NCBI GenBank assembly: GCA_036569045.1 | Contig: DATCRI010000011.1 | Coordinates: forward strand, 88,099-152,098 | Length of the DNA stretch: 64,000 bases | DNA from: Chthoniobacterales bacterium | GTDB lineage: Bacteria; Verrucomicrobiota; Verrucomicrobiia; Chthoniobacterales; JAATET01 | Direction of reading: 5' to 3' | Shown here: piece by piece, positions 1 through 9,296 of the stretch | How the letters are laid out: each line of letters opens with the position of its first letter | How positions within the stretch are numbered: the first letter of the stretch is position 1 | Notes under the pieces: generated by a model | Databases searched by the model: none | Seen by the model: only the letters and a program-made list of their open reading frames with translations | What the model was told of the DNA's origin: nothing | Position numbers and translations under genes: made by a program

Positions 1-1439
1 GTCTGGCCGGTGTCTTCGTTGGTGAAAACGCGGAAGGTCGGATCTTCTTCAGCGAGACGCGCGAGTGCGTTGCCCATCTTCTCCTGGTCGGCCTTTGTCT
101 TGGGCTCGATGGCCATCGAGATCACCGGATCAGGGAAGGACGGCGGCTCGAGCAGGATCGGATAATCCTCGTCGCAGAGCGTATCGCCCGTCGTGATGTT
201 CTTGATGCCAACGATCGCGGCGATGTCGCCGGAATAGCAGGTGTCGATGTCTTCGCGCTTGTCCGCCTGAATCTGGATGATGCGGCTGATGCGCTCGCGC
301 TTGTTCGTGCGCGGGTTGTAAACCGTGTCGCCCTTGGAAAGCTTGCCGCTGTAGACGCGGAAGAACACGAGCTTACCGACGAAAGGATCGCTCCAGAGCT
401 TGAAGGCGAGCGAGCAAAACTTGCCGCTGTCGTCCGCCGGCGCGAGCATCTCGGACGCGTCGTCCGGATTCTGACCCTTGGCGGCAGGAATTTCGATCGG
501 GCTCGGGAGATAGTCGACAACGGCGTCGACGAGGAACTGAACGCCCTTGTTCTTGAAGGCGGAACCACCGGCAACGGGAACGAACTTGTTCGCGATGGTC
601 TGGCGACGGATGGCCGCCTTGAGATCCTGCTTCGTGATCGGCTGCTCCTCGAGGAACTTCATGCCGATCTCGTCGTCGAGGTCGCACATCTGGTCGATGA
701 TGTCCTGATAAGCCACTTCGGCCGAAGCCTTGAGCTCCGTCGGGATCTCGACGATTTCGTAGGTCGACCCCATCGAGTTGTCGTCGAGGTAGCGAACAGC
801 CTTCTGGTTCAGGACGTCGATCTGGCCGACGAGCGTATCTTCCTTGCCCCAGGGAATGAGAATCGGCCAGACGTTGGCACCGAGCTTGGTGCGCATGCTC
901 TCGACGGCAGCCTCGAAATCGGCGCCGGTGCGATCCATCTTGTTGACGAACGCGATGCGCGGCACGCCATACTTGGTGGCCTGACGCCAGACAGTCTCGG
1001 ACTGCGGCTGCACGCCGGCGACACCGCAGAACACGGCGATCGCGCCGTCGAGCACGCGCAGGGAACGCTCCACTTCAGCCGTGAAGTCCACGTGGCCGGG
1101 AGTGTCGATGATGTTGACGCGCTGCTTGATGCCTTCGAAAGCCTTGTAGATGCCTTCGACGGGTTCCTTGCGCTGCAACCACGAACAGGTCGTGGCGGCA
1201 GAGGTGATCGTGATGCCGCGCTCGCGCTCCTGCTCCATCCAGTCGGTCACGGTCGTGCCTTCATGCACTTCACCGATCTTATGGATCATGCCGGTGTAGA
1301 AGAGGATACGCTCGGTGAGCGTGGTCTTGCCCGCGTCGATATGGGCGCAGATCCCGATGTTACGGGTGCGCTCGAGCGGGAACGCGCGGTCGGGCGAGTT
1401 CGGATTCGAAGCGGATTTTTCCTGGAGCGTAGCGGACAT
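1..1439 (-). CDS. fusA: Elongation factor G, N-terminal two thirds (3' end outside window)
   Basis: Translational GTPase that drives ribosomal translocation and, with RRF, ribosome recycling in the cytoplasm. About 479 of the usual ~700 residues are visible. The P-loop AHIDAGKTT lies near residues 32-40, the G3 motif DTPGHVDF follows, and the last visible residues [19 protein letters not shown] match the start of domain III. The ATG at 1439 is the first in-frame start and leaves a 27-base gap after rpsG, the normal str-operon order rpsL-rpsG-fusA. The N-terminus carries about 20 extra residues before the GTPase core. The gene is cut by the left window edge and is not a pseudogene as far as can be seen. 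Family assignment is secure; distinguishing fusA from a paralogue rests on the operon position. Confidence 0.97.
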   Translation of the reverse strand, partial: MSATLQEKSASNPNSPDRAFPLERTRNIGICAHIDAGKTTLTERILFYTGMIHKIGEVHEGTTVTDWMEQERERGITITSAATTCSWLQRKEPVEGIYKAFEGIKQRVNIIDTPGHVDFTAEVERSLRVLDGAIAVFCGVAGVQPQSETVWRQATKYGVPRIAFVNKMDRTGADFEAAVESMRTKLGANVWPILIPWGKEDTLVGQIDVLNQKAVRYLDDNSMGSTYEIVEIPTELKASAEVAYQDIIDQMCDLDDEIGMKFLEEQPITKQDLKAAIRRQTIANKFVPVAGGSAFKNKGVQFLVDAVVDYLPSPIEIPAAKGQNPDDASEMLAPADDSGKFCSLAFKLWSDPFVGKLVFFRVYSGKLSKGDTVYNPRTNKRERISRIIQIQADKREDIDTCYSGDIAAIVGIKNITTGDTLCDEDYPILLEPPSFPDPVISMAIEPKTKADQEKMGNALARLAEEDPTFRVFTNEDTGQ

Positions 1440-1466
1440 TGAGAAAGAACGGGGAGGAGGCTGAGG

Positions 1467-1940
1467 TTACCAGCGGAAATGGGCAAAGGCGCGATTCGCC
1501 TGGGCCATTTTGTGCATGTCGTCGCGTTTCTTGATGCCGTTGCCCTGACCGGCGGCGGCGTCCTTGAGTTCGTAGGCGAGCGCGTCCTTCATGGCGACAC
1601 CCTTGCGCTTGTTTGCAAAGAGAACGAGCCAGCGCATGGCGAGAGCGATCTGACGATCCTGAGGAACTTCCATCGGGACCTGATAGGTGGCGCCACCAAC
1701 GCGGCGGGACTTCACCTCGAGACGAGGACGAACGTTGTCGATGGCCTTGTTGAGCGTCTCGAGCGGATCGACGGTGTCGCTACCTTCGCGCGACTTGTCG
1801 ATGGCTCCGTAAACAATGCGCTCGGCGACCGACTTCTTGCCGGCCTGCATGACAGCACTGATGAGACGCGCCACGAGCGGGCTCGCGTAACGGCTATCGC
1901 GTTTGACTTCCTTGTGAATGACTCTGCGTCGACGGGACAT
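1467..1940 (-). CDS. rpsG: 30S ribosomal protein S7
   Basis: Primary 16S rRNA-binding protein of the small-subunit head, contacting the E site and organising the 3' major domain. The product is 157 residues, the normal bacterial length, starting MSRRRRVIHK and containing the family blocks VNRPRLEVKSRR-like (here NVRPRLEVKSRRVGG) and VPMEV, and ending in the typical AHFRW. It sits between rpsL and fusA on the same strand, 20 bases after the rpsL stop, as in the conserved str operon. Nothing unusual is visible. Confidence 0.97.
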   Translation of the reverse strand: MSRRRRVIHKEVKRDSRYASPLVARLISAVMQAGKKSVAERIVYGAIDKSREGSDTVDPLETLNKAIDNVRPRLEVKSRRVGGATYQVPMEVPQDRQIALAMRWLVLFANKRKGVAMKDALAYELKDAAAGQGNGIKKRDDMHKMAQANRAFAHFRW

Positions 1941-1960
1941 GGTGTTTTACCGATTCGAAA

Positions 1961-2383
1961 TTATTTCTTCTTGCCCTTGCCACCCTTGCCAGCGGCGACA
2001 GCTTCCTGGCCGGGCTTCGGACGCTTGGCGCCATACTTGGAACGGCTGCGACGACGACCATCAACCCCGAGGGAGTCAAGGGAACCACGAACGATGTGGT
2101 AACGGACGCCGGGAAGATCCTTCACACGACCACCACGAACGAGCACGATCGAGTGCTCCTGCAGGTTATGACCCTCGCCAGGGATGTAGGCGATGACTTC
2201 CTGACCGTTGGTGAGGCGAACCTTGGCGACTTTACGAAGCGCGGAGTTCGGCTTCTTCGGCGTGCGGGTCATGACCTGGACGCAAACGCCACGACGCTGC
2301 GGGCAATTCACGAGTGCCGGCGACTTGGACTTGACCGTCACCTTGGCGCGTCCCTTGCGGACCAGTTGATTGATTGTGGGCAT
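1961..2383 (-). CDS. rpsL: 30S ribosomal protein S12
   Basis: Decoding-centre protein of the small subunit and the classical streptomycin target. The 140-residue product starts [13 protein letters not shown] chose the ATG at 2383 rather than an upstream in-frame start because this is the universal S12 N-terminus and a GAGGA Shine-Dalgarno lies just before it. The loop [17 protein letters not shown] is intact, with lysine at the position usually called Lys43, so there is no visible streptomycin-resistance change there. The C-terminus ends in a Gly/Lys-rich tail (GKGGKGKKK), somewhat longer than in Escherichia coli. First gene of the str operon, with a plausible promoter upstream at 2482-2509. 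Confidence 0.97.
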   Translation of the reverse strand: MPTINQLVRKGRAKVTVKSKSPALVNCPQRRGVCVQVMTRTPKKPNSALRKVAKVRLTNGQEVIAYIPGEGHNLQEHSIVLVRGGRVKDLPGVRYHIVRGSLDSLGVDGRRRSRSKYGAKRPKPGQEAVAAGKGGKGKKK

Positions 2384-2481
2384 TGGGTGTTCCTCGAAAG
2401 TTTCCGCTAAAATTTTTGGGGACAAAAAAACCACACGGCGATGTGGTTGGCTCGTGACCCCGACGTTGTGCGGGAACGGTT

Positions 2482-2509
2482 AGATTACTGATTCGACGTT
2501 TACGCGCAA
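2482..2509 (-). promoter_or_regulatory. Candidate sigma70-type promoter of the rpsL-rpsG-fusA operon
   Basis: Read leftward, TTGCGC (2504-2509) and TAATCT (2482-2487) are separated by 16 bases, about 100 bases before the rpsL start. A second TTGTTG partly overlaps the -35 box. The surrounding 2384-2550 stretch is clearly more AT-rich than the flanking genes. It is assigned by consensus only; no start-site evidence exists. Confidence 0.4.
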
Positions 2510-2550
2510 CAACAAAATGACAAATTTTTACAGACCTCGGAGGGCTGGAT

Positions 2551-3483
2551 TTATGCGGCTGCGCGGGTGATTTGCCCCCCTGCGGGACGACGTCCATACA
2601 GGCAGGGACAGCATCCAAAGGCTTCAGCAAACGCTTTACTGAAGTGACTGAGACTGGAATAACCGACGGTCACCGCGGCCTCGGTGACGTTCGCCTCGCC
2701 CCCGCGAAGCAGCTCGGCCGCGCGCTCGAGGCGCGCCCGGCGCAGGTAGGCGGAGATCGTGATGCCGGTTTCCTGGCGGAAGATGCGACTGAGATAGAAC
2801 GGGCTGCATCCCACGCGTTTCCCCAGCTCGGCCAGCGCGGGGGGATTTTCGATATCGGCGCGAAGGATCTCCTGCACGCGCTCGACCCGCTCGCGACCGA
2901 CGCGTTTCGTGCGTTCGCAGAAAAGCTCGGATTTGCTTTCGACAAAAAGCGCGGAGGAAACCAGCTCCAGCGCCTTGGCATGGTGCCACGGGAGCCAGGC
3001 GGCGGGGGCCGCCGGAGGCTGGAGCATATCGATCGCGATCTGGGAAATTCGCGCGGTCATGGGCCGAACTTCGCAGATCGACTCCCCTCCCCGCGATGTT
3101 TCGATAAACTGCCGAACGATGGGACGCAGTTCGTTTGCGGCCGGAGAGGCCCACCGGGCAATCCACGAGCGCCGCATCTCCAATGCGACGAAGCGATGGC
3201 GCTGACCGCCGATTCGCTCCAGATTCTGACGCCGGCGCGGCGCGGTTGCGAGAGCCATGCTCCCCGGCTCCATCGCCCAAGGCTGCGTCTCCCCTCCTTG
3301 GAAGCGCCCCTGGCCATTCACATTCAGACAGAGAACGAGAGAGTGCGGGTCGAACCAATGGCGGCCGGGCGGCTCATCACTTTCATCCCACCGGGTGATG
3401 CGAAATCCTTCCTCTCGAGGATCGCCGAAACTCCCACGCTCGGAGCGGGCGGAGGCAGGCAAGGGAACGGAGTCAGCTGACAT
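2551..3483 (-). CDS. AraC/XylS-family transcriptional regulator, probably of the haem operon
   Basis: A 310-residue regulator. Residues ~200-300 form the double helix-turn-helix of the AraC family (ERVQEILRADIENPPALAEL, then FYLSRIFRQETGITISAYLR and VGYSSLSHFSKAFAEAFG). The N-terminal ~190 residues are a cupin-like sensing domain of the kind found in PchR-type regulators of iron acquisition. The gene lies 90 bases downstream of hmuV on the same strand, and a Fur-box-like inverted repeat sits in its leader. I infer control of haem or iron uptake, as known for PchR-like proteins. The fold is certain, the ligand unknown. Confidence 0.85.
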   Translation of the reverse strand: MSADSVPLPASARSERGSFGDPREEGFRITRWDESDEPPGRHWFDPHSLVLCLNVNGQGRFQGGETQPWAMEPGSMALATAPRRRQNLERIGGQRHRFVALEMRRSWIARWASPAANELRPIVRQFIETSRGGESICEVRPMTARISQIAIDMLQPPAAPAAWLPWHHAKALELVSSALFVESKSELFCERTKRVGRERVERVQEILRADIENPPALAELGKRVGCSPFYLSRIFRQETGITISAYLRRARLERAAELLRGGEANVTEAAVTVGYSSLSHFSKAFAEAFGCCPCLYGRRPAGGQITRAAA

Positions 3484-3500
3484 CGGACGGATCTTCTACA

Positions 3501-3515
3501 TGAGATTGCGTCTCA
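3501..3515 (-). promoter_or_regulatory. Fur-box-like inverted repeat before the AraC regulator gene
   Basis: TGAGATTGCGTCTCA has 5-base inverted arms (TGAGA/TCTCA) and resembles half of the Gram-negative Fur consensus built on TGAGAAT..ATTCTCA. It is followed on the plus strand by a further CTCTCA half-site. It lies 18 bases upstream of the regulator ATG, and a TATAGT -10-like hexamer (3522-3527, minus strand) lies directly upstream, so a bound repressor would cover the start of transcription. The haem genes next door make iron control plausible. Confidence 0.4.
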
Positions 3516-3573
3516 CTCTCAACTATAAAGTCTCGGAAGTTGGGTGGTTCACGCCGGCAACGACTGTCCGGTC

Positions 3574-4341
3574 TCAGGCCACGTGAAAAACGGCATGTTC
3601 TCGCCCCGGGATGGTCTGCACGCGGATGCCGTAGGCGATTTCCAGCCAATCGGGCGTCATGACCGCGGTCGCGTCGCCGGACCCGAGGACACGGCCGTAA
3701 TGGAGAAGACAGACCTTGTCCGCATATCGCGCGCAGAGGTTCAGATCGTGGAGGACGACAACGACGCACCCGCCAGAGTCGGCAAATCGGCGCACGATTC
3801 GCAGGATGTCGCGCTGATGGCGAAGATCGAGACTGGATGTCGGCTCGTCGAGCAGCAGCCAGCGTCCCTCCCCTTCCGTGCCGACCTGGGCAAACGCCCG
3901 GGCGAGATGCACGCGCTGGCGTTCGCCTCCGGAAAGCGTGGTGTAATCGCGATCGGCCCAGCGGACCAGGTCGACCGCCTCGAGCGCGGCAAGCGCGGCC
4001 GCCTCGTCGATATTGCGTTCCCCGCCATCAAGATGCGGCGCGCGGCCCTGAAGAATCACCTCGAGCACGGTGAAGGGGAAGTTGAGCGCGCTCGATTGCG
4101 GCACGACGGCCCGCCGACGGGCGAGAGTGGCAGGTTTCCAATCCGCCAACGGTTGCCGTCCGAAACTCACGCTCCCCGAGTCCGGCTTCAGGTCGCCGCT
4201 CAGGACGCGCAGGAGCGTCGACTTCCCGGCGCCATTGGAGCCCAGAATGGCCGTGACCTTCCCGTGCGGAGCCCGGAAGTTCACGCCGCCAAGAATGGGA
4301 CGGCCCTTGCGCTCCACGAAAATGTCCTTTGCCTCGATCAT
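3574..4341 (-). CDS. hmuV: Haem ABC transporter ATP-binding protein
   Basis: Cytoplasmic ATPase that powers haem import from the periplasm with HmuT and HmuU. The 255-residue product has Walker A GSNGAGKST, Q-loop, signature LSGGERQRV, Walker B WLLLDEPTSSLD and the switch histidine in VLHDLNL. I chose the ATG at 4341 (MIEAKDIFVE) over an in-frame start 36 bases upstream, because it gives an ATGA overlap with the hmuU stop and a normal N-terminus. It belongs to the HmuV/BtuD-like branch used for chelated iron. Haem specificity is inferred from the adjacent hmuS and hmuT. Confidence 0.92.
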   Translation of the reverse strand: MIEAKDIFVERKGRPILGGVNFRAPHGKVTAILGSNGAGKSTLLRVLSGDLKPDSGSVSFGRQPLADWKPATLARRRAVVPQSSALNFPFTVLEVILQGRAPHLDGGERNIDEAAALAALEAVDLVRWADRDYTTLSGGERQRVHLARAFAQVGTEGEGRWLLLDEPTSSLDLRHQRDILRIVRRFADSGGCVVVVLHDLNLCARYADKVCLLHYGRVLGSGDATAVMTPDWLEIAYGIRVQTIPGREHAVFHVA

Positions 4342-5444
4342 GGCTGCCAGACGGCCTTGGCCCGCAGGAGCAGCCACAGAAAGAAAGGCGCCCCGAGAAG
4401 CGCAGTCAGGATGCCAATCGGCAACTCCGCCGGCGCGACAAGGCAGCGCGCAAGGGTGTCGGCGCCAACGAGGAGAGCCGCCCCGAGAAGCGCGGAAGCC
4501 GGGAGCAGAAAGCGGTGATCCGGGCCGGCGACGAGTCGGACCGCATGCGGAACGATGAGCCCGACAAACCCGATGACGCCGGTGAAGGCGACCGAGACGC
4601 CCACCATCACGGTCGAGAGGAGAATGACCAGCGATTTCGTCCGCCGGACATCGAAACCGAGATGGGACGCCTCAGATTCTCCGAGTAACAGGCCATTGAG
4701 CGCCCGCGCCACGAAGGGCAGCAGCGTGAGCCCCACGAGGACAACCGGAGCGACGATGACGACCTTCGCCCACGTGGCGGCGCCGAGACTGCCCAACAAC
4801 CAGAACGTCACGTCGCGCACCTGCTGATCATTCGCCAGGAAGATCATGAAAGCCGTGAGCGCCCCGGCCAGGGCATTGATCGCCACGCCGGCGAGGAGCA
4901 TGGTGGCGACCACGGGATGGCCGTCGTGCAGCGACAGCTGCAAGATCACCAGCGTGGCGACGAGGCATCCCACGAACGCAGCCGTCGCGAGAAGATACGG
5001 TGCGGCCCAGTCGGGCAGCACCGGCAAAACGCGGTGCCCGAGCACGATCACCCCCACCGCCCCGCATGCCGCGCCCGCCGAGATTCCGATCAATCCCGGG
5101 TCCGCCAGCGGATTCCGAAACAATCCCTGCATCGAGGCCCCGCAGACCGCCAGCGCAGCCCCGATCAATGCCGCAAGCACGACCCGCGGGAGGCGGATCT
5201 GCAGAACGACGGTGCGCACGGTCGCATCCACCTCCCCGCCAGGCCCCGTGGCGAGAGCGAAAATGTCCGCCGGCGCGATGCGCATGGGCCCGATCGTCAC
5301 CGCGGCCAGCGCGCATCCGAAAAGGAGCGCCACCAAAGCAAGAAACAGCCACCGACGCCGGCGCCGGGAGCGACGCAGAAGTTCTGCCGGGGCCGGAGCC
5401 TCCGACGGCGTCCAATCTGTCGCCCCGGACCAGGCGTTTTCCAT
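4338..5444 (-). CDS. hmuU: Haem ABC transporter permease (FecCD family)
   Basis: Inner-membrane permease of the haem importer. About 368 residues with a basic cytoplasmic N-terminus (LLRRSRRRRRWLFLALVALL) and 9-10 predicted hydrophobic helices. FecCD hallmarks include the RLPR block after the first helix, GASMQGLFRNPLADPGLIG and the late FVGLIVPHAVRLVAGPDHRFLLP region (quoted in part). The start is either ATG 5444, overlapping the hmuT stop as TGATG, or a GTG one codon earlier; the overlap favours the ATG. It overlaps hmuV by ATGA, so hmuT, hmuU and hmuV are likely translationally coupled. Confidence 0.92.
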   Translation of the reverse strand: MENAWSGATDWTPSEAPAPAELLRRSRRRRRWLFLALVALLFGCALAAVTIGPMRIAPADIFALATGPGGEVDATVRTVVLQIRLPRVVLAALIGAALAVCGASMQGLFRNPLADPGLIGISAGAACGAVGVIVLGHRVLPVLPDWAAPYLLATAAFVGCLVATLVILQLSLHDGHPVVATMLLAGVAINALAGALTAFMIFLANDQQVRDVTFWLLGSLGAATWAKVVIVAPVVLVGLTLLPFVARALNGLLLGESEASHLGFDVRRTKSLVILLSTVMVGVSVAFTGVIGFVGLIVPHAVRLVAGPDHRFLLPASALLGAALLVGADTLARCLVAPAELPIGILTALLGAPFFLWLLLRAKAVWQP

Positions 5445-6265
5445 CACTTGCGGGCCGCCTGGGCCAATTCCCTCGCTGCCTGGGCAGAGCGCGGCCCGAG
5501 GCCGAGCAGATACATGTCGTCGAAGACCAGCAGGTGATCATTCTTCACGGCCGCCGTGGGGCTGAGGGCGGGATTCGCCTTCAGTTTCTCGAGGCCGCCG
5601 CTGGCCTGCACCGTGCGCTGCCCGGTGACGATCACCGCAGGATTCTGCCCGACGAGCGCCTCCCCGGAGACGGGTTTGTAACCCTCCGTGTCGGCGAAGA
5701 TGTTTTTCAAGCCGGCGGCCGTGAGCATCGCGTCGGCCGCGGTGCCCCGGCCGGCGCCGATGAGGGTGCCGTCGCTGCGCGCCATCACGTAAACCGCGGT
5801 GACTGGCTCGCCCTGCTTCGCCGTGGCCTCGGCAACCTCGCGATCGGTCTCGAAAGTGCTGGCGAGCCTCTCGCCGTCGGCCTTCGCGTCGAAAGCCTCG
5901 GCGACGGCCCGAATTTTCCCTTCGATGCCGGGAAGCGTATGGTCTTTTGGCAACGCGACGATCGGAATCCCCGCCGCCTTGAGCTGGGCCATTGTTTCCG
6001 CCGGCCCCGCCTCGCCGCTCGCGAGGATGAGGTCGGGCTTCATGGCGAGGATGCCCTCCGCGGAGAGAGCCCGCACGTAGCCGACTTTCGGCAACTTGAG
6101 CGCCGCCTCGGGATAGACGCTCGTGACGTCCACCGCCGCGAGCGTGTCGCCCTTGCCGAGCGCGTAGACAATTTCCGTGATGTCACCGCCCAGGGTGACA
6201 ACGCGCTGAGGCGCCGCCAGGGCGGTGCCGCCCAGCACCATCGAGAGAAGAACGTGGCGGAGCAT
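5444..6265 (-). CDS. hmuT: Periplasmic haem-binding protein of the haem ABC transporter
   Basis: Class III substrate-binding protein that captures haem in the periplasm and hands it to HmuUV. The product is 273 residues with a signal peptide (MLRHVLLSMVLGGTALAA, cleavage probably after the last alanine). The block KVGYVRALSAEGILAMKPDL matches the HmuT/PhuT region that holds the haem-ligating tyrosine. I chose ATG 6265 because it gives the signal peptide and a TGATG overlap with the hmuS stop; the open frame extends upstream only as antisense-like sequence through hmuS. Confidence 0.9.
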   Translation of the reverse strand: MLRHVLLSMVLGGTALAAPQRVVTLGGDITEIVYALGKGDTLAAVDVTSVYPEAALKLPKVGYVRALSAEGILAMKPDLILASGEAGPAETMAQLKAAGIPIVALPKDHTLPGIEGKIRAVAEAFDAKADGERLASTFETDREVAEATAKQGEPVTAVYVMARSDGTLIGAGRGTAADAMLTAAGLKNIFADTEGYKPVSGEALVGQNPAVIVTGQRTVQASGGLEKLKANPALSPTAAVKNDHLLVFDDMYLLGLGPRSAQAARELAQAARK

Positions 6266-7290
6266 CAGTCGAGGGAGGCTGCGAGGTTGCGCCAGTTGGA
6301 ATCCTCGGCTTCGCCGGGTTTCCGCTTTCCGAAGAACAGCGCGATGTTCTCGCCCGTCGCATCGTAGAGCTCGACCGAGGTCACGGCACCGTCCCTGGTC
6401 GGCTTTCGCACGAGCCACGCGCTGGCCACGCCGGATTCGCGGAGGTGCAGATTGAACTCGGCATCGAGGACGTTGATCCAGTCGCCGTAGGGCACGATCC
6501 GGTTGACTTCGCCGGTGTGAATCTGGATGCATCCGCGATTGCCGACAAAGACCATGATCGGCAGTTTCGCGGCGGAGGCGGCGCGCAGGAGGTCCCCGGC
6601 GACCTTCGCGGAAAGCGGCGTGGCAAACTCCGGCCCGAGGAGCCGCAGAGCCTGCACGCGCCCCACCTGGAATTTGCGCAGCAGACCGAAGAAGTGGTGG
6701 GTGTCCTCCATGGCCCGGAAGGCCTCGAGAAATCCGGCGACGTCGATCTCGGCATCCGAGCGATCGGGCGCGGCGGCCTCCACCGGCAGGGCGACGAAGC
6801 CATGGTCGTCACCCCGGAAATCGGCGATGAGTTTTTCAAAAGCGGTGAGATCGCTGTCGTCCTGCAGGAAAACCTTGTGCAGGGCGAGGCCGTCCGCGCC
6901 AAAGATCTGGACGCTGTTGTGCGCGCCGGTGGCCTCGTCCTCCCGCACGGCGAACGCCGCGCTCCACGACATCGGGAACAACCGCAAATCGATATCCGGT
7001 CCCACAACCTGGCCCATCGCGCCGCCACCGAAGAAACCGATCTCGCGGAAGAGCCCCTTGCGCTCATGCACGGCGTGCTCGTTGCGGGTGAGGCACATCA
7101 CGCGACCGAGTTCCTTGAAGGCCTCGAGCAGCTCCGGCCATTCGGGGCGGAGGCGGATGACATGGTCGCCGGTCGCGAGAAGTTCCGCCTCGCTCACGCC
7201 GAGGCGGGCGGCGGCATCGCGGATGCGCAGTTTGGGTTCCGCCTGACGGAGTTCCGCCCAGGCCGATTTGAGATCGGAAGTGGTTTTCAT
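6265..7290 (-). CDS. hmuS: Haem-degrading/haem-trafficking protein HmuS
   Basis: Cytoplasmic HmuS/ChuS-family protein that accepts imported haem and either degrades it or passes it on. The 341-residue length equals the family norm, and the protein has the characteristic tandem halves (an AELRQAEPKLRIRDAAARLG start, with repeat-like regions near residues 50-160 and 220-330). First gene of a four-gene operon in which every junction overlaps. No strong Shine-Dalgarno is seen before ATG 7290, and only 67 bases separate it from the upstream PEP-CTERM gene. There is no TonB-dependent receptor next to it. Confidence 0.9.
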   Translation of the reverse strand: MKTTSDLKSAWAELRQAEPKLRIRDAAARLGVSEAELLATGDHVIRLRPEWPELLEAFKELGRVMCLTRNEHAVHERKGLFREIGFFGGGAMGQVVGPDIDLRLFPMSWSAAFAVREDEATGAHNSVQIFGADGLALHKVFLQDDSDLTAFEKLIADFRGDDHGFVALPVEAAAPDRSDAEIDVAGFLEAFRAMEDTHHFFGLLRKFQVGRVQALRLLGPEFATPLSAKVAGDLLRAASAAKLPIMVFVGNRGCIQIHTGEVNRIVPYGDWINVLDAEFNLHLRESGVASAWLVRKPTRDGAVTSVELYDATGENIALFFGKRKPGEAEDSNWRNLAASLD

Positions 7291-7357
7291 GATTTCGATT
7301 CGAAGGAGGTCACGGTGGAAATGAGCGAGTTACGGTGCCCCGCGAAAGCCGGGCTGG

Positions 7358-9277
7358 CTAGCGGCAGCTTGCGATTCCTTGTCGCTGGATTGCTTTTCGT
7401 CGGGCGCAAGCCACGCCGCCCAGCGCGATTCCGGCCAGGCCGAGCAGCGCCCACGTGCCGGGCTCCGGGACGGCCGTGTAATCGAGGAAGAGCGAGTTCC
7501 CGGTCCGGCTGACCGAGAAGGTGCCATTGGCGTTGGTGAATCCGGAAGTGTTCACGACGAAATTCGTCGCCGAGAAACCGGTGATGCCACCGGAGGCAGT
7601 CGCGATGAGCCATTGATAGCTCTGGCTGGCATCGAAACCGCTGGCTGCCGCAAGGATGCCATCCACCGTGATCGAGGTCGCGTAGATCGTGAACTGGCCG
7701 CTGAGGGTGAGCGTGCCGTTGATCTGGACGAAATCCCAGCCGCTGGATTGGCTGGCATTCGCGACCTGCCACTCGTAGCCGCCGCCGGCGCTCCAGGTTT
7801 GCGACCCCACGAGGGTCAGCATCCCCGCATTCACGCCCGGTGCCAGGCGACTGCCGGAGGCAATCGTCACGCTTTTACTCACCGTGCCGGCCCCCCCGAG
7901 CGTAGCCGCCGTGAGCGTGAGCGCCCCCGCACCGCCGAACGACCCGTTTACCCGCAGCTTCGCGCCGGAGTTCACCTGCCAGCCGCCTGAGCCGGTATAA
8001 GTCCCGCCGGAAGCAATCTCGACCGTGCCGGCACCGACGGTGACGCCGCCGCTGAAGTCGAGCGGCCCGCCGAGGGAAAGCGTGCCCGCGCCCTGCTTGA
8101 TGAAGCCGTAACCGCCGGAGACACCCCCGCCCAGCCGCACGGTGCCGGCGGAGAGATCGAAGAGATTCAGTGCGCCCAATTGCCAGCCGGCGTTGACCGC
8201 GTAGACGCCGGTGGCGGCGGACGTCGTGGTGATTCCGGTATTCGAGAGGATCTTCTGCGACGCGGAAGGCGTGATGGTGACGTTCGCGGCCGTCTGGAAG
8301 ATCATCTCGCCGACCGTGCGGTTCGAGTCGAGGGTTGCCGTCGCGGCGGTGGCATTGGCGAAACGCACGTTGCCCCCCTCGTTCGATGTCGAGCCCTGGG
8401 CCCAGTTCGCTCCGGCGCTCCAGACGCCCGACGGAGCGGTCCAGGTGCGGGCGGTGGGAAGCCCGGCGTCATCCGCATAATGATCGGCCGTATCCAGTCG
8501 CGCGCGCTGGAAGCTCATACTCGAAGCCGACGCGGCCCAGACGATCTCGTAGCTGCTGATGGACAGCGCGCTGAGGTCCCACTGAAGGGCGACGCGATTC
8601 TTGATCGAGCCGACGGCTTCGGGAATCGAGACCGTGCTGGCCTGAAACTCGCGCAGGTAATCCGTGGCGGCCAGCGTGTGCGTCCCGGTGCCGTCGGTGT
8701 AACGAAGCCGGATGTTGGAGAAATCCACCAGCGCTCCGTCGGTCTGGAACTGGAACATCACCGTCTTCGCGAGGTAGGGCGAGGAAGCGTCCGCCGTGGA
8801 ATCCTTGAGGACGAAGGACGTCGGAGCGGCGTGGGAATAGATGTTTCCCGAGCTGTCCGTCCCGGTGATGAACGCGCTGGTCGTTCCCGTCTGGGTGATG
8901 GTCGGATTCTTCGTGTCCCAGAAGGCCAGCGGATTACCGGGATCGTAGGGACGCACGGGATCATTCTTGGAACCGGTGGGGAAACCTGCGACCGACGCCT
9001 GCACGGGCTTCCACACCCCATTCTCGAGCTTCCCGCCGTGCGGCGCGGTCACGTCAGGATAATTCGCCGCGGTGTGCGGGGAGTATAAGACATTCCACTC
9101 GGCGAACTCCCCCTTCCAGCTCGTGTAGGCCGGCGGAGGGTTATTGTTGCTATCGAGCAGGTTGTATTTGGCGAGAACGGGGAGGTATTCAGGGCCGAAC
9201 AGATATTCCGCGCGGGAAGACGCGGTAAACCCGAGGCCGGCGGCCACGATCAGGAAAGGTCGGCAATTGAAGGTCAT
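7358..9277 (-). CDS. Secreted PEP-CTERM protein with autotransporter-type beta-strand repeats
   Basis: A 639-residue surface protein. It starts with a signal peptide (MTFNCRPFLIVAAGLGFTA, cleavage near SRA). Residues ~290-560 contain PATR-like beta-helix repeats such as GFIKQGAGTLSLGGPLDFSG and GGVTVGAGTVEIASGG. The C-terminus has the PEP-CTERM sorting signal VPEPGTWALLGLAGIALGG followed by a basic tail (CARRKAIQRQ). No outer-membrane barrel is present, so it is not a classical autotransporter; attachment would be by exosortase processing. The N-terminal ~280 residues match no family I recognise. Followed by the haem operon, preceded 19 bases away by the pseudopilin gene. Exact role unknown. 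Confidence 0.85.
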   Translation of the reverse strand: MTFNCRPFLIVAAGLGFTASSRAEYLFGPEYLPVLAKYNLLDSNNNPPPAYTSWKGEFAEWNVLYSPHTAANYPDVTAPHGGKLENGVWKPVQASVAGFPTGSKNDPVRPYDPGNPLAFWDTKNPTITQTGTTSAFITGTDSSGNIYSHAAPTSFVLKDSTADASSPYLAKTVMFQFQTDGALVDFSNIRLRYTDGTGTHTLAATDYLREFQASTVSIPEAVGSIKNRVALQWDLSALSISSYEIVWAASASSMSFQRARLDTADHYADDAGLPTARTWTAPSGVWSAGANWAQGSTSNEGGNVRFANATAATATLDSNRTVGEMIFQTAANVTITPSASQKILSNTGITTTSAATGVYAVNAGWQLGALNLFDLSAGTVRLGGGVSGGYGFIKQGAGTLSLGGPLDFSGGVTVGAGTVEIASGGTYTGSGGWQVNSGAKLRVNGSFGGAGALTLTAATLGGAGTVSKSVTIASGSRLAPGVNAGMLTLVGSQTWSAGGGYEWQVANASQSSGWDFVQINGTLTLSGQFTIYATSITVDGILAAASGFDASQSYQWLIATASGGITGFSATNFVVNTSGFTNANGTFSVSRTGNSLFLDYTAVPEPGTWALLGLAGIALGGVACARRKAIQRQGIASCR

Positions 9278-9296
9278 GCGCAGGAAGAAAAGTGGG

